From Branchiostoma floridae (taxonomy: Eukaryota; Chordata; Leptocardii; Amphioxiformes; Branchiostomatidae), in contig NC_049997.1 in assembly GCF_000003815.2 (NCBI RefSeq), forward strand, positions 14,610,666 through 14,674,665: 64,000 bases of DNA, in the 5' to 3' direction. Of this stretch, positions 22,877 through 35,700 are shown piece by piece. A model generated the notes under the pieces. It was not told the origin of the DNA, did no database searches, and was given only the letters and a program-made list of their open reading frames with translations. The position numbers and the translations under genes were made by a program. Position 1 is the stretch's first letter. Each line of letters opens with the position of its first letter.

Positions 22877-22999
22877 ATTCTCCAAGCAGAGGTCGGGTCG
22901 CGAAGATAGTAGTGGTCGAGATTTTACGGAATCGTAGCCAGTAAAAATTCCGACCACTTCTATCTCCGGATCCGCGACCCAACCTCTGCTTGTAGAATA
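22877..22999. mobile_element. Short hairpin MITE
   Basis: The arms ATTCTCCAAGCAGAGGTCGG and its near complement CCAACCTCTGCTTGTAGAAT enclose about 80 bp that also pair (GGTCG-CGAAGATAG with CTATCTCCGG). It shares the CTCCAAGCAGA start with the larger element at 17083-18108. Confidence 0.6.
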
Positions 23000-23084
23000 C
23001 TTGTGTGTAGCTTCAAACGATACCCCCAAAATCTTCTTGGAGAAAGTATGATAGAGATTTTAAAATAATAAACAAAGAAAACGA

Positions 23085-23160
23085 ATGAATGAATGAATGA
23101 ATGGATGAATGGATGGATGGATGGATGGATGGATGGATGGATGGATGGATGGATGGATGA
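23085..23160. repeat. (ATGG)n / (GAAT)n microsatellite
   Basis: GAAT units grade into about 13 GGAT units. Low-complexity sequence with no gene. Confidence 0.95.
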
Positions 23161-23337
23161 AGAACTAAAGAATGGAAAAAGGAAAAAAGAAACGCCTTGA
23201 GCTGGCCACACGTGTATGTACGATATTAATAAAGAGTGACAGTTTCTATTATTGGTATCCGCACTTACGTAATATCGGAATATTCATAGAACAAGGTCGT
23301 CACTTACACACGTCAATCACTCTACAGTCCAACAAAG

Positions 23338-23415
23338 TGGGCGGGGCTTAAATACCAGCTGTCGCAGATTCTTTGAAAAACGGTCATCAGAAATGACGTA
23401 ACGAAAGTATAAATA
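23338..23415 (+). promoter_or_regulatory. Promoter of the Reeler-like gene (GC box and TATA box)
   Basis: A GC box (TGGGCGGGGC, 23338-23347) is followed by a consensus TATA box (TATAAATA, 23408-23415), 73 bp upstream of the ATG at 23488. Transcription would start near 23440, leaving a short 5' UTR. A clear TATA box fits an inducible or tissue-restricted gene. Confidence 0.65.
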
Positions 23416-23487
23416 GCGTGCGCACCTGTAACTACACAAGCCACTGGTAGAGTACAGGAGAACCCGGTGAACTAACTTTTTGCAGCC

Positions 23488-26400
23488 ATGTGGTCTTTAG
23501 TTGTGGTTTCTTCATTCTTCCTTCTCTCCGTTGTGAAGTGTCTACCACTGAAAGAAGACCCTATGATGGCATGTCTTGCAGGACTTTCTGAAAACGGTAT
23601 GTGCTTTTATTTTTTCATTTCAGACTGAAGACTAGACCATAAAGACGAGCATTGTTTATTAGTTCTGTTAATCGCGTTTCTTTTCTACCGGTAGATATAT
23701 CACTGTTTCTGTCCACATAGTGAAATGTTTGCGTTGAATCGTTTTCGCAAAGTACAGCAACTGTGCAAAATCGTTAACGTTACAGTCCGAATACGTGTTT
23801 TGTTCCAGTCTACTGTATCAAATTGTTTTATTCATGAATTCTAAACGACGCGAAAACCTCTTTTCCTTTCGTCTGTGAAATAAAACTGCGATTGTAAATC
23901 TGACGTGTGCAATCCATGGCCATAACGTTATGTTCTATTTTATAAAAACATGTCGACCGCTCAGAGATTCAAAAATGGGAAACTGAAACTGTCATCGAGT
24001 GTAAAGTTATCTTTGATTTGGCTATAAAAATTATTGGAAATTCTGAAAATACACTGTTACTCTAAATCCATATTGTCCATTGCGAAGACCTAAAAGTGCT
24101 GTACAAACAGCAGAACGTTGGGCTCGATTTGACGACTGTTAAATATGGGATATGGCTTTCCTCGTATTCATAAAGAATCAGTCGGGCCCGCTCATGAGTA
24201 CAAGTATTTTGTAGATGATTTTCCCACTTCCCACTTCGCTCATGATCGTACGTTTGCATCCATAAATGACTAGCCTAAATCTAAGCATTCACTTCGCTTG
24301 ACTTTTCTTGTTAGCGGTGCGCCGCAGCTCAATTGAGCCCGACAGTTTTCGACTTATCTGGGACGAAGTCTTCCAACCTCGAACAACTTCCAGCGTTGTC
24401 CAAAATTACAGGGCACTTTGAGTTTTAAAGGACGTTTCAACTTTGTGATGATTCAGTCAACTGTCACTATCACTGTATCATCGTTTTGTACGTTGTAAAA
24501 AACATGAAACATCATAAAATAGAAGAAAGCGCAATCTTTCAAATGGCACGCTAACATGAAAATAGCTAGGTGTACGCCTTCCTAAGCAAATGGAACAATG
24601 AACTAGCTAATAGAGTTATGTTTTTGGTAGCTATAGCGTTAACGTTTATGTGCATGTATGCATATATGTATTTTTGAATTTTTGTATGTATATTGACGAA
24701 CACAAAATTCGAGAATTCCTAGATACTAGTATTTGTATGTACATAGGTCGTGATAAGACCTCAAAATCATTAGCTTTTCAGCCCCCTAGCGGCTTGCTAA
24801 GGTTTTGCAATGGAACCTAAGGTTTTGATATACGGTGTTCTGGACATGCTATGGGTGTGCCAAGGGTACCACAGTGGTGTATCTTGTGGAAAAGACTAAA
24901 CTTTACGTAACCAACACCAAGTTAAATTGTCATTTACCAACACAGATGAACTTTATTTCATGCTAAGTAGTGTATCTTCTTTTCTACAACTTCACTCAAT
25001 GCCACAACGATAATATGGTAACTTCTGCAAATTCACTCAAGGCTGCTACAAGAGATATACTTTTCTGTACTTTCGGTACTTTCTTGTTTTGTTGACCATC
25101 TGCGGAGTTGAACAAAAATTTTTTACTGTTTTTTTCGAAATCAGGAGAAAATTAAAACGCGCGCGGGTCATCTATAGAACTCACTTTCAGTATACCATAC
25201 CTTGCCATTAGAAACAGTGGCTGTACTAATCCAAGTTGAGCAAAGTTGATGACAATTCTTATTGCTTCCAAAGTAACGTTAATTGGAACAGGCATACTCA
25301 GAGATATAGTTTTCAGTACTTTCGGTATTTCATTTCTTGTTGTGTTGACCATCTGCGGAGTTGAACAAGATTTCTGTTGTTTTTTTCGAAATCAGGCGAA
25401 AATCAAAACGCGAGGATGTCATTTATACTAGAATTCACTTTCGGATGCCTTACCTTAACAGACTTGATTATTTGGTCCATCTATTTGGTGCTGAAATTCT
25501 TTAACGTATAAAAACCTACTTACCTACCCAGCCCCTGTAAAAACAGAATAGTACAACCTTGGCATTAGAAACAGGAGCAGTACAAATCCAAGTCGAGCAA
25601 AGTTGACGACAATTCTTATTGCTCTCAAAGTAACGTTAATTGGGGCGGGCATATCCAGGTCTAAATATATCCACTAGACACTAAACAGCCTTCTTACACC
25701 GTGGGAGGTTCACCCTGTTTCGCGATGCTCAATTGAAAACCAATTTTTATCCGAAACCCGAGCGCAACTAACGACGGTTAATGACGTCATTACCAAGCTG
25801 AAAGACGTCTGAAGAGACTACAGTTTCAAGTCGAGGGAAAATGAAATGTAAATTTCGTCGTTTTCTGGTTACTTTCATGTCTCTTTCATGAAGTTATGAT
25901 ATCAACTATGTGGTCACTACAGGGTACTGACTCGAAATAACCTTACTGTGTGTGGCCGAGTATTACACACGTTGTAGACAGGCTAGTGACCGTCCTTAAC
26001 TCCAAAAGAGTGTTACTTGCGGGTAGATACTAATTTAGGAAGTGAAAAATAATACTTCTTCACATTTTACAGTAACGTACCCAATTTATTCTACTAAACT
26101 CACAACGGTACTAGTACTCTCTAATCAAAGCTGGCTGTATATATGGCTGAATACAATGTGTCTGACGAGGCCTGACAAAGGCTATGTTAAACCATTTGAG
26201 CGGAGATTTTGCGCCTTCTTCGTATGCACATCGCCCCTCGTTTCTGCCAAAACGTTTCATGATGGAAGTGTCTATATGTATATAAGGAATGCATGGGTAG
26301 GGTCTCCATGGATTTCTTTAGTGATGTTTATATTGTTTTAAACATACACGTCACGTTGTTTACCACAAGCTTAAGTGGAAATCTGCAAAAAGTTCTCTGA

Positions 26401-29400
26401 TTTATGTACTCTTTGATATATCTATTGAAAAAAAAAACAATCGGAGTTTCGTGCTCCTTGTAACTCGGCCATGACATGTTGACTTGGTTATTGGTATATG
26501 GATGACATCAGCGTGCATCGATTTTCATCCGTTTCCAAACGAAATATAACCATACTGTAAAAATAGTAAATATATGCTTTAAGTTGCAAAAATAACATTG
26601 GAAAACGGATGCTGATGTTGTTCTAATCCTACCATGTTACCGATCTTGTGCTCTCGGGAAAGGTATTTACTATTTTGCACAACTTTTCTCACTCCAGTCT
26701 CAGCTGTCTCTAAATGTGCTTTAGCATTTGTTATTATATTTCAAATTGCGACGTTATGACTACACGCGGACTGACTTCAACTCCTACTCTGCTTGCAGGT
26801 CTGGAGAAACCCGTGCACCCAAACCATGACAGCCGGGTAAAGTACGTCCTCACCGTGAGTGGTCATGACAACGACTTGGGTCTGATACAAGCAGGTGGGA
26901 GCTACAACGGTGAGTTAAACTAAGAATTTTTTTCTTCTTGAGTTGAATTCTTTCAATGAATTTATTGACATTGAGGTCACACATAAATGGAAGTCTGAAC
27001 GGCGTTGATATTAACAATTGAAACACGGGTTGACAAATATATACATTCCGCCTGATATGACGCCCATTATTTAGTACATAATAGAACTAATAATATGGCC
27101 AAATTGTATACATGTAGATTGGTTGAATTATTGTCTTTGAATTATAATCTGCATGAAAAATGGATGTATAGTTTTCACTCTTCATGGATTTTTTAAGTGT
27201 GTATGCATGTCCGGTGGAGTATCTAAAAAAACCTCTGGATGGACTGCGATGGCATTTGGTACATTAGTAGATCGATATTTTTGACCTGACAGTCTTCTTG
27301 GATTTTTGGCCTCCTAGTGACCGACTTTGCAACAGACCTTTCTCTTCTGCGTGTCCGGTAGAATATCGTAACATTTGTTGATAGATGTGGTGTTTTTGTT
27401 ACATTTTTGGTCGTACGTCGGTCGGGCAGCCAGAAACACAGCATGTTTTAGGCATATCTACTTACGAGGGGCATTCAATAAGTGATGCCCCTGACCCACT
27501 TTCAGTTGTCTGATCTAAATGAAATTTTGCATGTGTAATGAGTCATATCTCTATGGGTTATGTTGCAAAAAACAGCTCTGAACTAATTGTGGTTACTGAT
27601 TTACTGGTGTTTGAACTGAGTCAGGTGTGAGATGGAGCAGGTGTGAAATGGAGCAAGTTGAGTGTCGCGCAGTGATCCGGTTTTTGTATTTGAAAGGACG
27701 CACACCAAAGGGGACTTTTGATGAAATGAAAAACACTTATGGTGATGATGCCCCATCATATGACCTTGTAAAACGCTGGCATCCTGAATTCAAACAAGGT
27801 CGGAAGTCTGTGGAAACAGCTCCCAGACCTGGTCGTCCCTCTTCTGCCATTGATGAGGCATCTGTCGGAGGACCAACCTGGGATGTCCTACAAGAACGGT
27901 GTCCAGAGCTACATCAAATGATGGGAGAAATGCAAAACTCTGGGTGGTTCCTATGAAGAGAAAGACTAATACCTGTGCCAAGTTTCATTAATCTCCTGCT
28001 ATGGGAAATGGGTCAGGGACATTACTTATTGAATGCCCCTCGTATCGTCCATCATCTGCTAAGGCTATGGGGCATGGTAATTGTTACAACTTTTCTGATC
28101 ACATAACCCGACTACAAAAAGCTGCGTTCCTGTTCTAAGTTAGTACTAGAGACAAACTCAAGAATTTTGCAAGTAATATTACAATACTGCTGCAGTCTGA
28201 TTACTTCAATCAAGTTCAATGCCTAACTTTTCCGTCCTCTTGTAGTGTCCTTATCGGGACAGTACGGATCACAGTTCCGCCAGCTTGTGGTGGTGGCCAG
28301 CCGGGGACGACTTCAACCCCTCCCGGGTGTCTCTGGGCTGCGTGCCGGTACATGTCTCGGGCTCTCCACGGTCACAAACACAGACAACCGAACCACGAAC
28401 ACGGTCTTTTTCACCTGGGTGGCACCTGACGAGCGCCCTCTGGATGAAGAATGTGTTACGATCAGGTTGGTATACATTTATTCAAGTCTCTGTAATACCC
28501 CCTTCACATGTAGCGAAAATCGATCGGACGACGGGTCTGCGAGCTCTAAATTACGAGGAGGCATGACCCTGACGGGAAGGGGGGACTGCATACACTGCTA
28601 ATAAAACATAAGTACATCATGCTAAAGAGGAACTACGTTTCTTCTAATTCATTTGCTGCAGAGAATTTTGCTGCTTTCCTCAATAACGTATTCTAATAAC
28701 CTCTTGATTTGTTGTTTATCATGCAGGGCGGCTGTCGTCGATGATAAACAGTTTCTCTATCAAAACGATGACCCACTGACCGCACAACTGTGCAGCTCAT
28801 CATGGAAGCAAAGAAACCCGTCGAAACAAAGCAAAACTTCAACCTTACAGTCACCTCTGAGAAGGAAACCGACTCCATCCTCGTCTACCCGACCAGAATC
28901 AGTCCTCTCTTCGCGAAACCAAAATCACGACAGTGCTGAAAAGGAAGGCATACATGTGTATCAAGCTAAAGACAACATAGAAAGCAGTACTGTAACAGTG
29001 AATTCTCAACTACAAGACTTTCCAATGAGAGAGATGCTTCAAAGCATGAACGGAGGGTATCGCACAGGGAAGAGGAAGACACAACCACAATCCCGCCGCT
29101 TTAGAAACCTCCTGAACATTTTGGTGAGACATCGAAGAGAATCTCCGTCGTCGCGGACAGACTTGGCCACAACGACCGAGGACGACCGATCGCTGAAGTG
29201 GCGGCTGATATCAAAGGCGTGCTGTCGGTCAGGCAGTCGTTTTGGAAGCAAGCCTCATCCTACAGACTGTGACGAGGCGTCCAGGAAGTTTGTATCCCGC
29301 AACATTGCCGAACTAACGCACCTACAGCCCGTCTGTGTCGAACAATTTTCCCTCTGTTGCAAGGCAAAACAGAAAGAAGGAGGCTACCTCATTGACAGTA

Positions 29401-30692
29401 GCGATGCAGGACGAGAAGATCAACCAACAGACGATAGCACTGATCAGCGAGCATCATCTGAAACAGCGATATCTGACTCACCGACTGGAGCCAGTTCATC
29501 CACAGCTGTTGGGAAAGAAATATCAACTCAGCAAGCTTGCTGCCTCAACGGACTAAGAACCGCCTACGACTCTGACAAGAGCTGCGTCGACGAAGGCAAG
29601 ACTTACGCCAATCAAACGGATGCTGATGAGCAGGAATATGCTGATGCGGCAACGGCCTGCCTGGCGGAGTTCTCGCGATGTTGCGAGGAGCTACGAGAGC
29701 ATGTCGGAGGGAGTCACCTGCCACATGTAGATGTGTCCACTCTACAACTAGTACAAGACCTGCAGTTAGAGCAACACTGTTGTAGACAAGGGTCCGTTGA
29801 GGGACTATCACCTGAAGCAGACTGTGAGCAGAGTGCCACGGAGTATGTCCGGCTACCGCTCAGAAATTCCACCGACAGGCAACTGCAGTGTTCCGGCAAG
29901 TACACGGAGTGTTGCTCGGCAAGACAGGCTCAGAATGCCAACCTAATAGCACTGATCTATCCAAGTATTCGTCACAACAAAACCCTAAAGACAGCTTCGC
30001 TATTCAAAAACGTAACAACTGATGATGTTCAGAGCCAAAGCACTGACATTGGCTCTATCATAGATAGAATTTGGACACTGGAACCCCAAGTAACAAACGT
30101 CTTACAGTCAGAAACAACGCCTTTAAGGATGGAAGAGGAGGACTCTAGCCAGTCTGAACAGAGTTCGGCAGCCCTCACTAACTTTGACAGAAATGGCATG
30201 ATTCAACCTGTCACCGAAGTAGACAATCCCAGTCAACTCGCTGAAGGTCCAACTACCGCCCCCTTGCGACCTGTTACTGAAGGACACATGACACAGTCAA
30301 TCTTTGAGAGATCAAGGGAACCCACAGCTAGTCCCAGCCCAATGGCACAACGTTCACAAAGCCCACTGAGCTGGTACGACATTGGCACCGACACGTTGGT
30401 AGTGCTCTCAAAACACAGGCGGACACTGCGGCTGTGCTGTCTGCAGGGTAAAGCGGTAGATGTCGACACTGACCACCCAGAGTCCTGCCAACTGGACGCG
30501 GAAAGCTACACGAGTGGAACACGCCTAACTGACCGAGTGAAACAGTGCTGCAAGGACATTTTTGTGCACTGCTGTGAAAGTATGGACCCGGGACACAGGG
30601 GGACGACGTTAACTCGAGCCTCCGTCAGCAACATCAGGCGGTTACTGACGTACAGCGGGGAGAACACAAACAGAGACAGATACTACAGCTGA
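23488..30692 (+). CDS. Secreted Reeler-domain protein with four anaphylatoxin/fibulin-like Cys repeats
   Basis: Exons: 23488-23596, 26799-26909, 28246-28465, 28727-30692. Phases join cleanly to give 801 aa. Residues 1-18 are a signal peptide (MWSLVVVSSFFLLSVVKC). Residues of about 26-169, spread over exons 1-4, resemble a Reeler domain: SGQYGSQFRQLVVVASRGR, a central Cys, VFFTWVAPDERPLDEECVTIR and a terminal LC. The last exon encodes a Ser/Thr/basic linker and four repeats at residues 312-358, 418-466, 498-543 and 717-763. Each is CC-x(13-15)-C-x(20-24)-C-x6-CC, the cysteine pattern of anaphylatoxin and fibulin type I modules with a longer third spacer. No transmembrane segment is visible, so it is probably secreted. 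The splice model is inferred from sequence. I do not recognise an orthologue. Confidence 0.85.
25060..25665. repeat. Interleaved local duplication in intron 1 of the Reeler-like gene
   Basis: Block X (CTTTCGGTACTTTC ... TTGACCATCTGCGGAGTTG ... TCGAAATCAGG) occurs at about 25065-25180 and 25310-25425. Block Y (GCATTAGAAACAG ... GACAATTCTTATTGC ... AAAGTAACGTTAATTGG) occurs at about 25195-25295 and 25555-25645. The order X-Y-X-Y indicates duplication of a unit of about 250-360 bp. Confidence 0.75.
27465..28042 (+). mobile_element. Internally deleted mariner transposon in intron 2 of the Reeler-like gene
   Basis: Inverted ends of about 33 bp (CGAGGGGCATTCAATAAGT... and its complement) are flanked by TA on both sides. 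Inside, the ORF 27627-27956 encodes the N-terminal helix-turn-helix of a mariner-type transposase (VIRFLYLKGRTPKG, YGDDAPSYDLVKRW, SVETAPRPGRP). It then jumps to unrelated-looking C-terminal codons; the catalytic DD(E/D) core is missing. At 578 bp it is less than half of a full mariner, so it is a non-autonomous deletion derivative and not a host gene. Confidence 0.9.
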
Positions 30693-32707
30693 TCTGCAAA
30701 GAAACTTTCTGCAAGGAAACTGAACATACAATCTTATCCAACCCATTCTCCTATGCAGAGCATCACCGATGGCTAGTACAATATACCTTGTGATGCTCTG
30801 GGCTGAGTTTTTCCTTTTTTTTATTTCTTTGGGGTTGGCCTCAGACCAGATGTCAGCCAATCAGAGAATCACCTGACAGTTTTCCTTTAATAGCTAAGCC
30901 AATAAGGTTAGAGGCCATAGCCAAGAAATTGGAAACCTCAGCCCAATTTTGCAGAGCCTCAAGATGTTACATTGTATTGGTCACGGGTGAGACTTTGCAA
31001 GGGAGAATGATGCAACCCAATGTAGAAACAGTTTTACCAAATCTTTAGCCTTTTCTTTCCGCATTTTTAAGACATTACTGTCAGTCAGTGTATACAGACT
31101 ATGAGACAAAAGCTGCACAAAAAAGGGAAAAATGGATCATAAGCTGATTATATGGAGATGGAGCGACAAGATGTGATGATGATACTATTCCACTACTGTA
31201 GACATGGTGTAAGCTTTGTTGACAAAAAAAGAGAGCAATTTTCAGAAAAGACTTGCAACAATTCTAGCATAGTTAGGACATGTGTCACAAAGACAACATA
31301 CAATGATATAACTGAAGCACAATAACTATGGTAATGTACCAATGGACCAATCCTTAAAAGTCCCATCCACCACCAAAAAACCTTGCCACTCTCTCATTGG
31401 ACTAACTGCTAATAGCCATTCTCTCATTGGTGGATCTACTGATTATAAAGGACAGTCAGGATTGGTCTATTGCTGTATGTCTAACATATGTACTCACAGC
31501 TGGCAATGTGAGAGAAATACGATACAATCATACAGATTATAGAAAATAGATTATAAATAATAGAATAATGATGACTGAAGTAGATGCCTATATATTCTGT
31601 CTTTGATAGACTATATTATATTAATTATTCATCGATAAATGACTTGGACTTGGATTTATGGCAGTGTGTACAAAAACATAGAAACAAATAAATTGTCTTC
31701 AAGGCTGTTTTAAAATGATGAAGTGTTGATTTCAATGTAAACAATAAAGTTATCTGTAAAAACTTGAATGCAAACTTTGTGCTAAAAGTTTTCTTTTAGA
31801 CATTATAGCTTTAATGATGTCCATAGAGTCCGGCTATATCCTACTCCTTCTTATGATTACATCTAACCTGAAAATTCTGCCATTGCAACAGGACAAGACA
31901 TGAACAGTATTTTAGACCAGCTTTATTCAAAGTCAAGACTGATAAAATATGACAACTTTTTGACATACGTTTGGCAGAGTATATTAATCAGGTGAGGTAC
32001 AACTGGGCAAGAGTGTAACAACATAACTGGTAATGGATAAAAACTTCATTTGCAAAGAAAATGGAATGGTTTAGTTAGCAGCAAAATAATTCATATATCG
32101 TCCCTAACTTCATAGATAGTGAAAACCTTTCTATGGTGCATTACCATACAACTGAAAATATATAGAAGAAAAGTGTGCATGTTGTAACAGTGCTCCCTGG
32201 CAAAATTGTGTGGAATTTCACCTACATGCCCTGATTGAAAGGTTTTTGCCTTGAGCTTTGGACTAAATTCCAATACTGTACTTCTCCTAGGTTGCTTTGG
32301 ACAAAGACCTTTTTTTTCTTTGAATTGGAAAAAACAAAATGATGATAGTTATGCCTGGGGACTACTTGGAACTTCAAATATGGCAAAAAATTGCCCTGTA
32401 CTATTACATGCCAAAATTCTTTTAAAAAAAGAACAAAACATATACTATTCGGCTTTTTTTAGCATGGTGGCTCCAAAAATATACATTGTACTTAGTGTAA
32501 TGACTGACTTCATGAGTTCAAAAGGTAGGATTAAAACTTGTGGTCAAAGAAGAGTACCTTTTGACACATTTTCATACAGTACAAACTAAAACAATAAAAC
32601 AGCACTGTGGTGCAGACGTAGACCCTGCATTTAGTCTGACGAGAGTCTGACATCGTATTACAACCTTACCAATGATGAGAGGCCCCCTAAACCCCATGTA
32701 CAAAACA
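30693..32707. other. Convergent 3' ends of the Reeler-like gene and CCNC
   Basis: No coding region. Plus-strand poly(A) signals AATAAA at 31687-31692 and 31743-31748 suit the Reeler-like gene. A minus-strand AATAAA at 31922-31927 suits CCNC. The two 3' UTRs would end about 200 bp apart. Near 31360-31440 a short CTCTCATTGG word is tandemly repeated. Confidence 0.5.
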
Positions 32708-35700
32708 CTACTTCTGAGAACCCCCTTGTGAGCCTTGTTTTCCATCTGATGATTGCCTGCAAGGAAATTACAAAACTATGTCACATCAGAAAAACCATAT
32801 CTACATGTACATGACTTTGTTATTATCATGTGTCTCATTTGCATTTGTGGTGAAAATCAATGCATGCAATACTAAAACAAGAACTGACAGCATGAACTGC
32901 TACTTTGCAGAGCATGGTATCTTTTTAAAATATAAAAGCATAGTGCAACACAGAATGCAGCAGGATCAATTTAAAGGTATATTCAAACCAGTACCTAGCC
33001 CGTTTTAACTTTCCAGCAGAGCTTGAAAGAAATCTTGTACAACATGTAAGACATAAGAGTCCTAATTTCTTCACTCACTGAGGTTTTCGGAAAACCCTGT
33101 CCAGTTCAGACAGGGGAATGGTGCGGAGTACACTGTCCAGTCCAGTAAAGCCAATATAGGGCATTTTTCAAACCATAGTAAATTTGTAACCTATAGAACC
33201 ACATTTTTTTATCTGACATGTGCAGAAATAACAGTGATGGTTAACGATTGTTAAGTTTTTTTTATGCAATTGTGTCACATTTGTTATTTCTGTAGCTTAC
33301 AACTTATACCCCCACGCAGACCCTCTTTAAGACTGGACAAGTTTTTCCACTGTCCGGTCTGTACGTGTTTTTCTCAAAACCCACTCACTACACCTAAACA
33401 ACTACTCACCCAGGCTGGGCAATTCTGGCTTTGGGCATCTTACTGAGCAGACTGAGGATCTCCTTCCTCTCATCGTACTGTTTCCACAGGTCGTACAGCC
33501 GCAGGATGACTCGTGTGATCTCTAACATCTGTGGAAACAACTGGCATCAAGACCTACCCACATACAAGATGTTATCGTCACAGTGTTCTCACCAGGATTT
33601 TTTCACAGCAAAGGGGCATCTTATAATTAGTGCAGCAAAGTCACGTGGTAAGCGACGCAGGTGTGAGCAATGTAATCAGTTTGAAGGAATCCTCCCCTGA
33701 AAATTTTTGCATTTAAAACTATTAGGAACACTATTTCCTGCATTTTTAGGGCCAAATTTAGTGAGATGAAGCCAGAATTCTTCACCTTTGTTACAAAGCA
33801 ACAGAAAAAGTCACCTTCACTCATTGAATACAGCAAAATCACAGCATAAAGGATCCAAATCACATAATGAAAAAAGATTTCATAAAAACACCCAGAGACA
33901 CCCACCTTTTCCATATCAACTGACAACTCTGCAAACCAGTGTTTAGCATCTTTCTGTAAGATGACACAGGCCATGTGCAGTGCAGCTATAGAGAGAAGGT
34001 TTAACATAGTGTCACATTTGAAACAAATATCAACGTAGACAGTACTGGTTAAAGAGAAAAAGGGCTTCAAATTTGAACACGACATTTATATCCCAAGATG
34101 ACAAAGAAATGTTTCAGTCATACAAACACATATTCCCCATTACAAAAAAATTAGCATTTTATTCATTGGCACCTTAACATACAAAATGTCACATGATGAA
34201 CTTTTACGTCAAAACTTAACATAGTGGTGCAACAAGATTAAATGTAGAACATTTCATACTTACCATGACCATGCCACAAGCTAACACAAAATATTTAAGA
34301 ATTTACTATTCAGCTAGCTAGAATCATAGTAAGTGCAGCAAAACTAAAACAGTAAAAGAAAGAGCTTACCTAGTGCAATCATGAAAGGAGGATACAGTAG
34401 ACAAACATCTGTCCGATAACTGTCATTAACTATTCGCCTGGAAACAACACCAGAAAGAAGAGTTAAACAAGATTCTTGCTTATGAAAACTATGATGCCAT
34501 GTACGTATATGTATCAGCAAAAGGGCAACTGTAACTGTACATCATTGCATTTTTTTTCACATTCCACTACTAAAACAAGACAATACATGTCATCTCAAAT
34601 TGTTGAATATACTTATTCTTCTATGCAAAGTCTTGCCAAAAATATAGAGCCTTGCCAAAAATATACCTTGGGAAGGCTCTGCTAACTCATTGGCTATACA
34701 TTACAGGGATGAGGTTTTCAACATTTGTAGGTGTGACCTCTAACCAATTGTCAGGCAATCAGAGAATTGCCCAACTGTTTTCCTTTGGTAATTTGATTCT
34801 CTGATTGGATAACAAGGCCCTGAAAGGCCAATTTAGCAGATCCTCCCTGAGGTACAAAATGTACATTGTACATACATATTGTATAGGCCATGGATGGGGC
34901 TCTGCAAGAAGCCCTATAACTAAAAACTAGAATGTGTTTGACTACATTGTCCTATTATCTCTATATAGGCATACATCATGATTCTGTACCCACCATGCTA
35001 GAGGCAAGACTGTGTCCTCCTGCCCCATGTCCTGTACATAAGAGGTCAGAGGTCGGTAGGGGTGGTACACAACCAAGCAGCAGTCCTGTTCACAAGATAT
35101 AAAGGCTGTATTATAAACTGGTACAAGAACACACAGACACATACAGAGACATAGAAATACACTAGAAGTTATGTCATGACTAAAAGGTGGTATCTCACTG
35201 CACTCGGGGCACCGGTGCAGCACTGCAGGGTTCCTTCACTGCGGCACTGTTGTGATATTTGCGTCAATTTTTTATGATTTGGATATTGCATAATGCGTAA
35301 AATTACGACTTAGAAGACAACAAAAGACACAAAATGTAAGAAAATTTGTTATTTACTGTATGTCTGAAATTCGTTACGTAATCTTTCAAACCCTTAATCA
35401 ATATGTCAAAGCTTTGGTTTACAAAATAAGATTTCCATAATCTATAAAATAGACATTGTGAAGTACAGACATATAGGTAGATGATAAAATAACCAATGCA
35501 TTCCTCTACTACTCTTTTTCTTCCACTTCTAACTTGGTTCTTCCCCTTCTCTCTTTTCATCTGTCGATGAAGGTTAGACATCCAAGTAAGCAGATACGAC
35601 AAAAAGCAGTTACTCAAGCAACTGGATATGATTTTGGAAACAGTCATATGTTTCAGGTAACATCCATCATCTTTTGTCAGTTACACTAATGTTACCAGAA

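Larger units (their letters stand above)
20258..23337. other. Intergenic region between divergent NADSYN1 and the Reeler-like gene
   Basis: No supportable gene. NADSYN1 would start near its left end, but no clear TATA box is seen there. The region contains the MITE at 21067-21298, simple repeats at 22156-22372 and 23085-23160, and a hairpin at 22877-22999. Confidence 0.5.

Noticed and set aside
27627..27956. Transposase-like ORF as a host gene of the SETMAR type
   Set aside because: It lies between mariner inverted ends with TA flanks and lacks the catalytic core; it is part of a deleted transposon.
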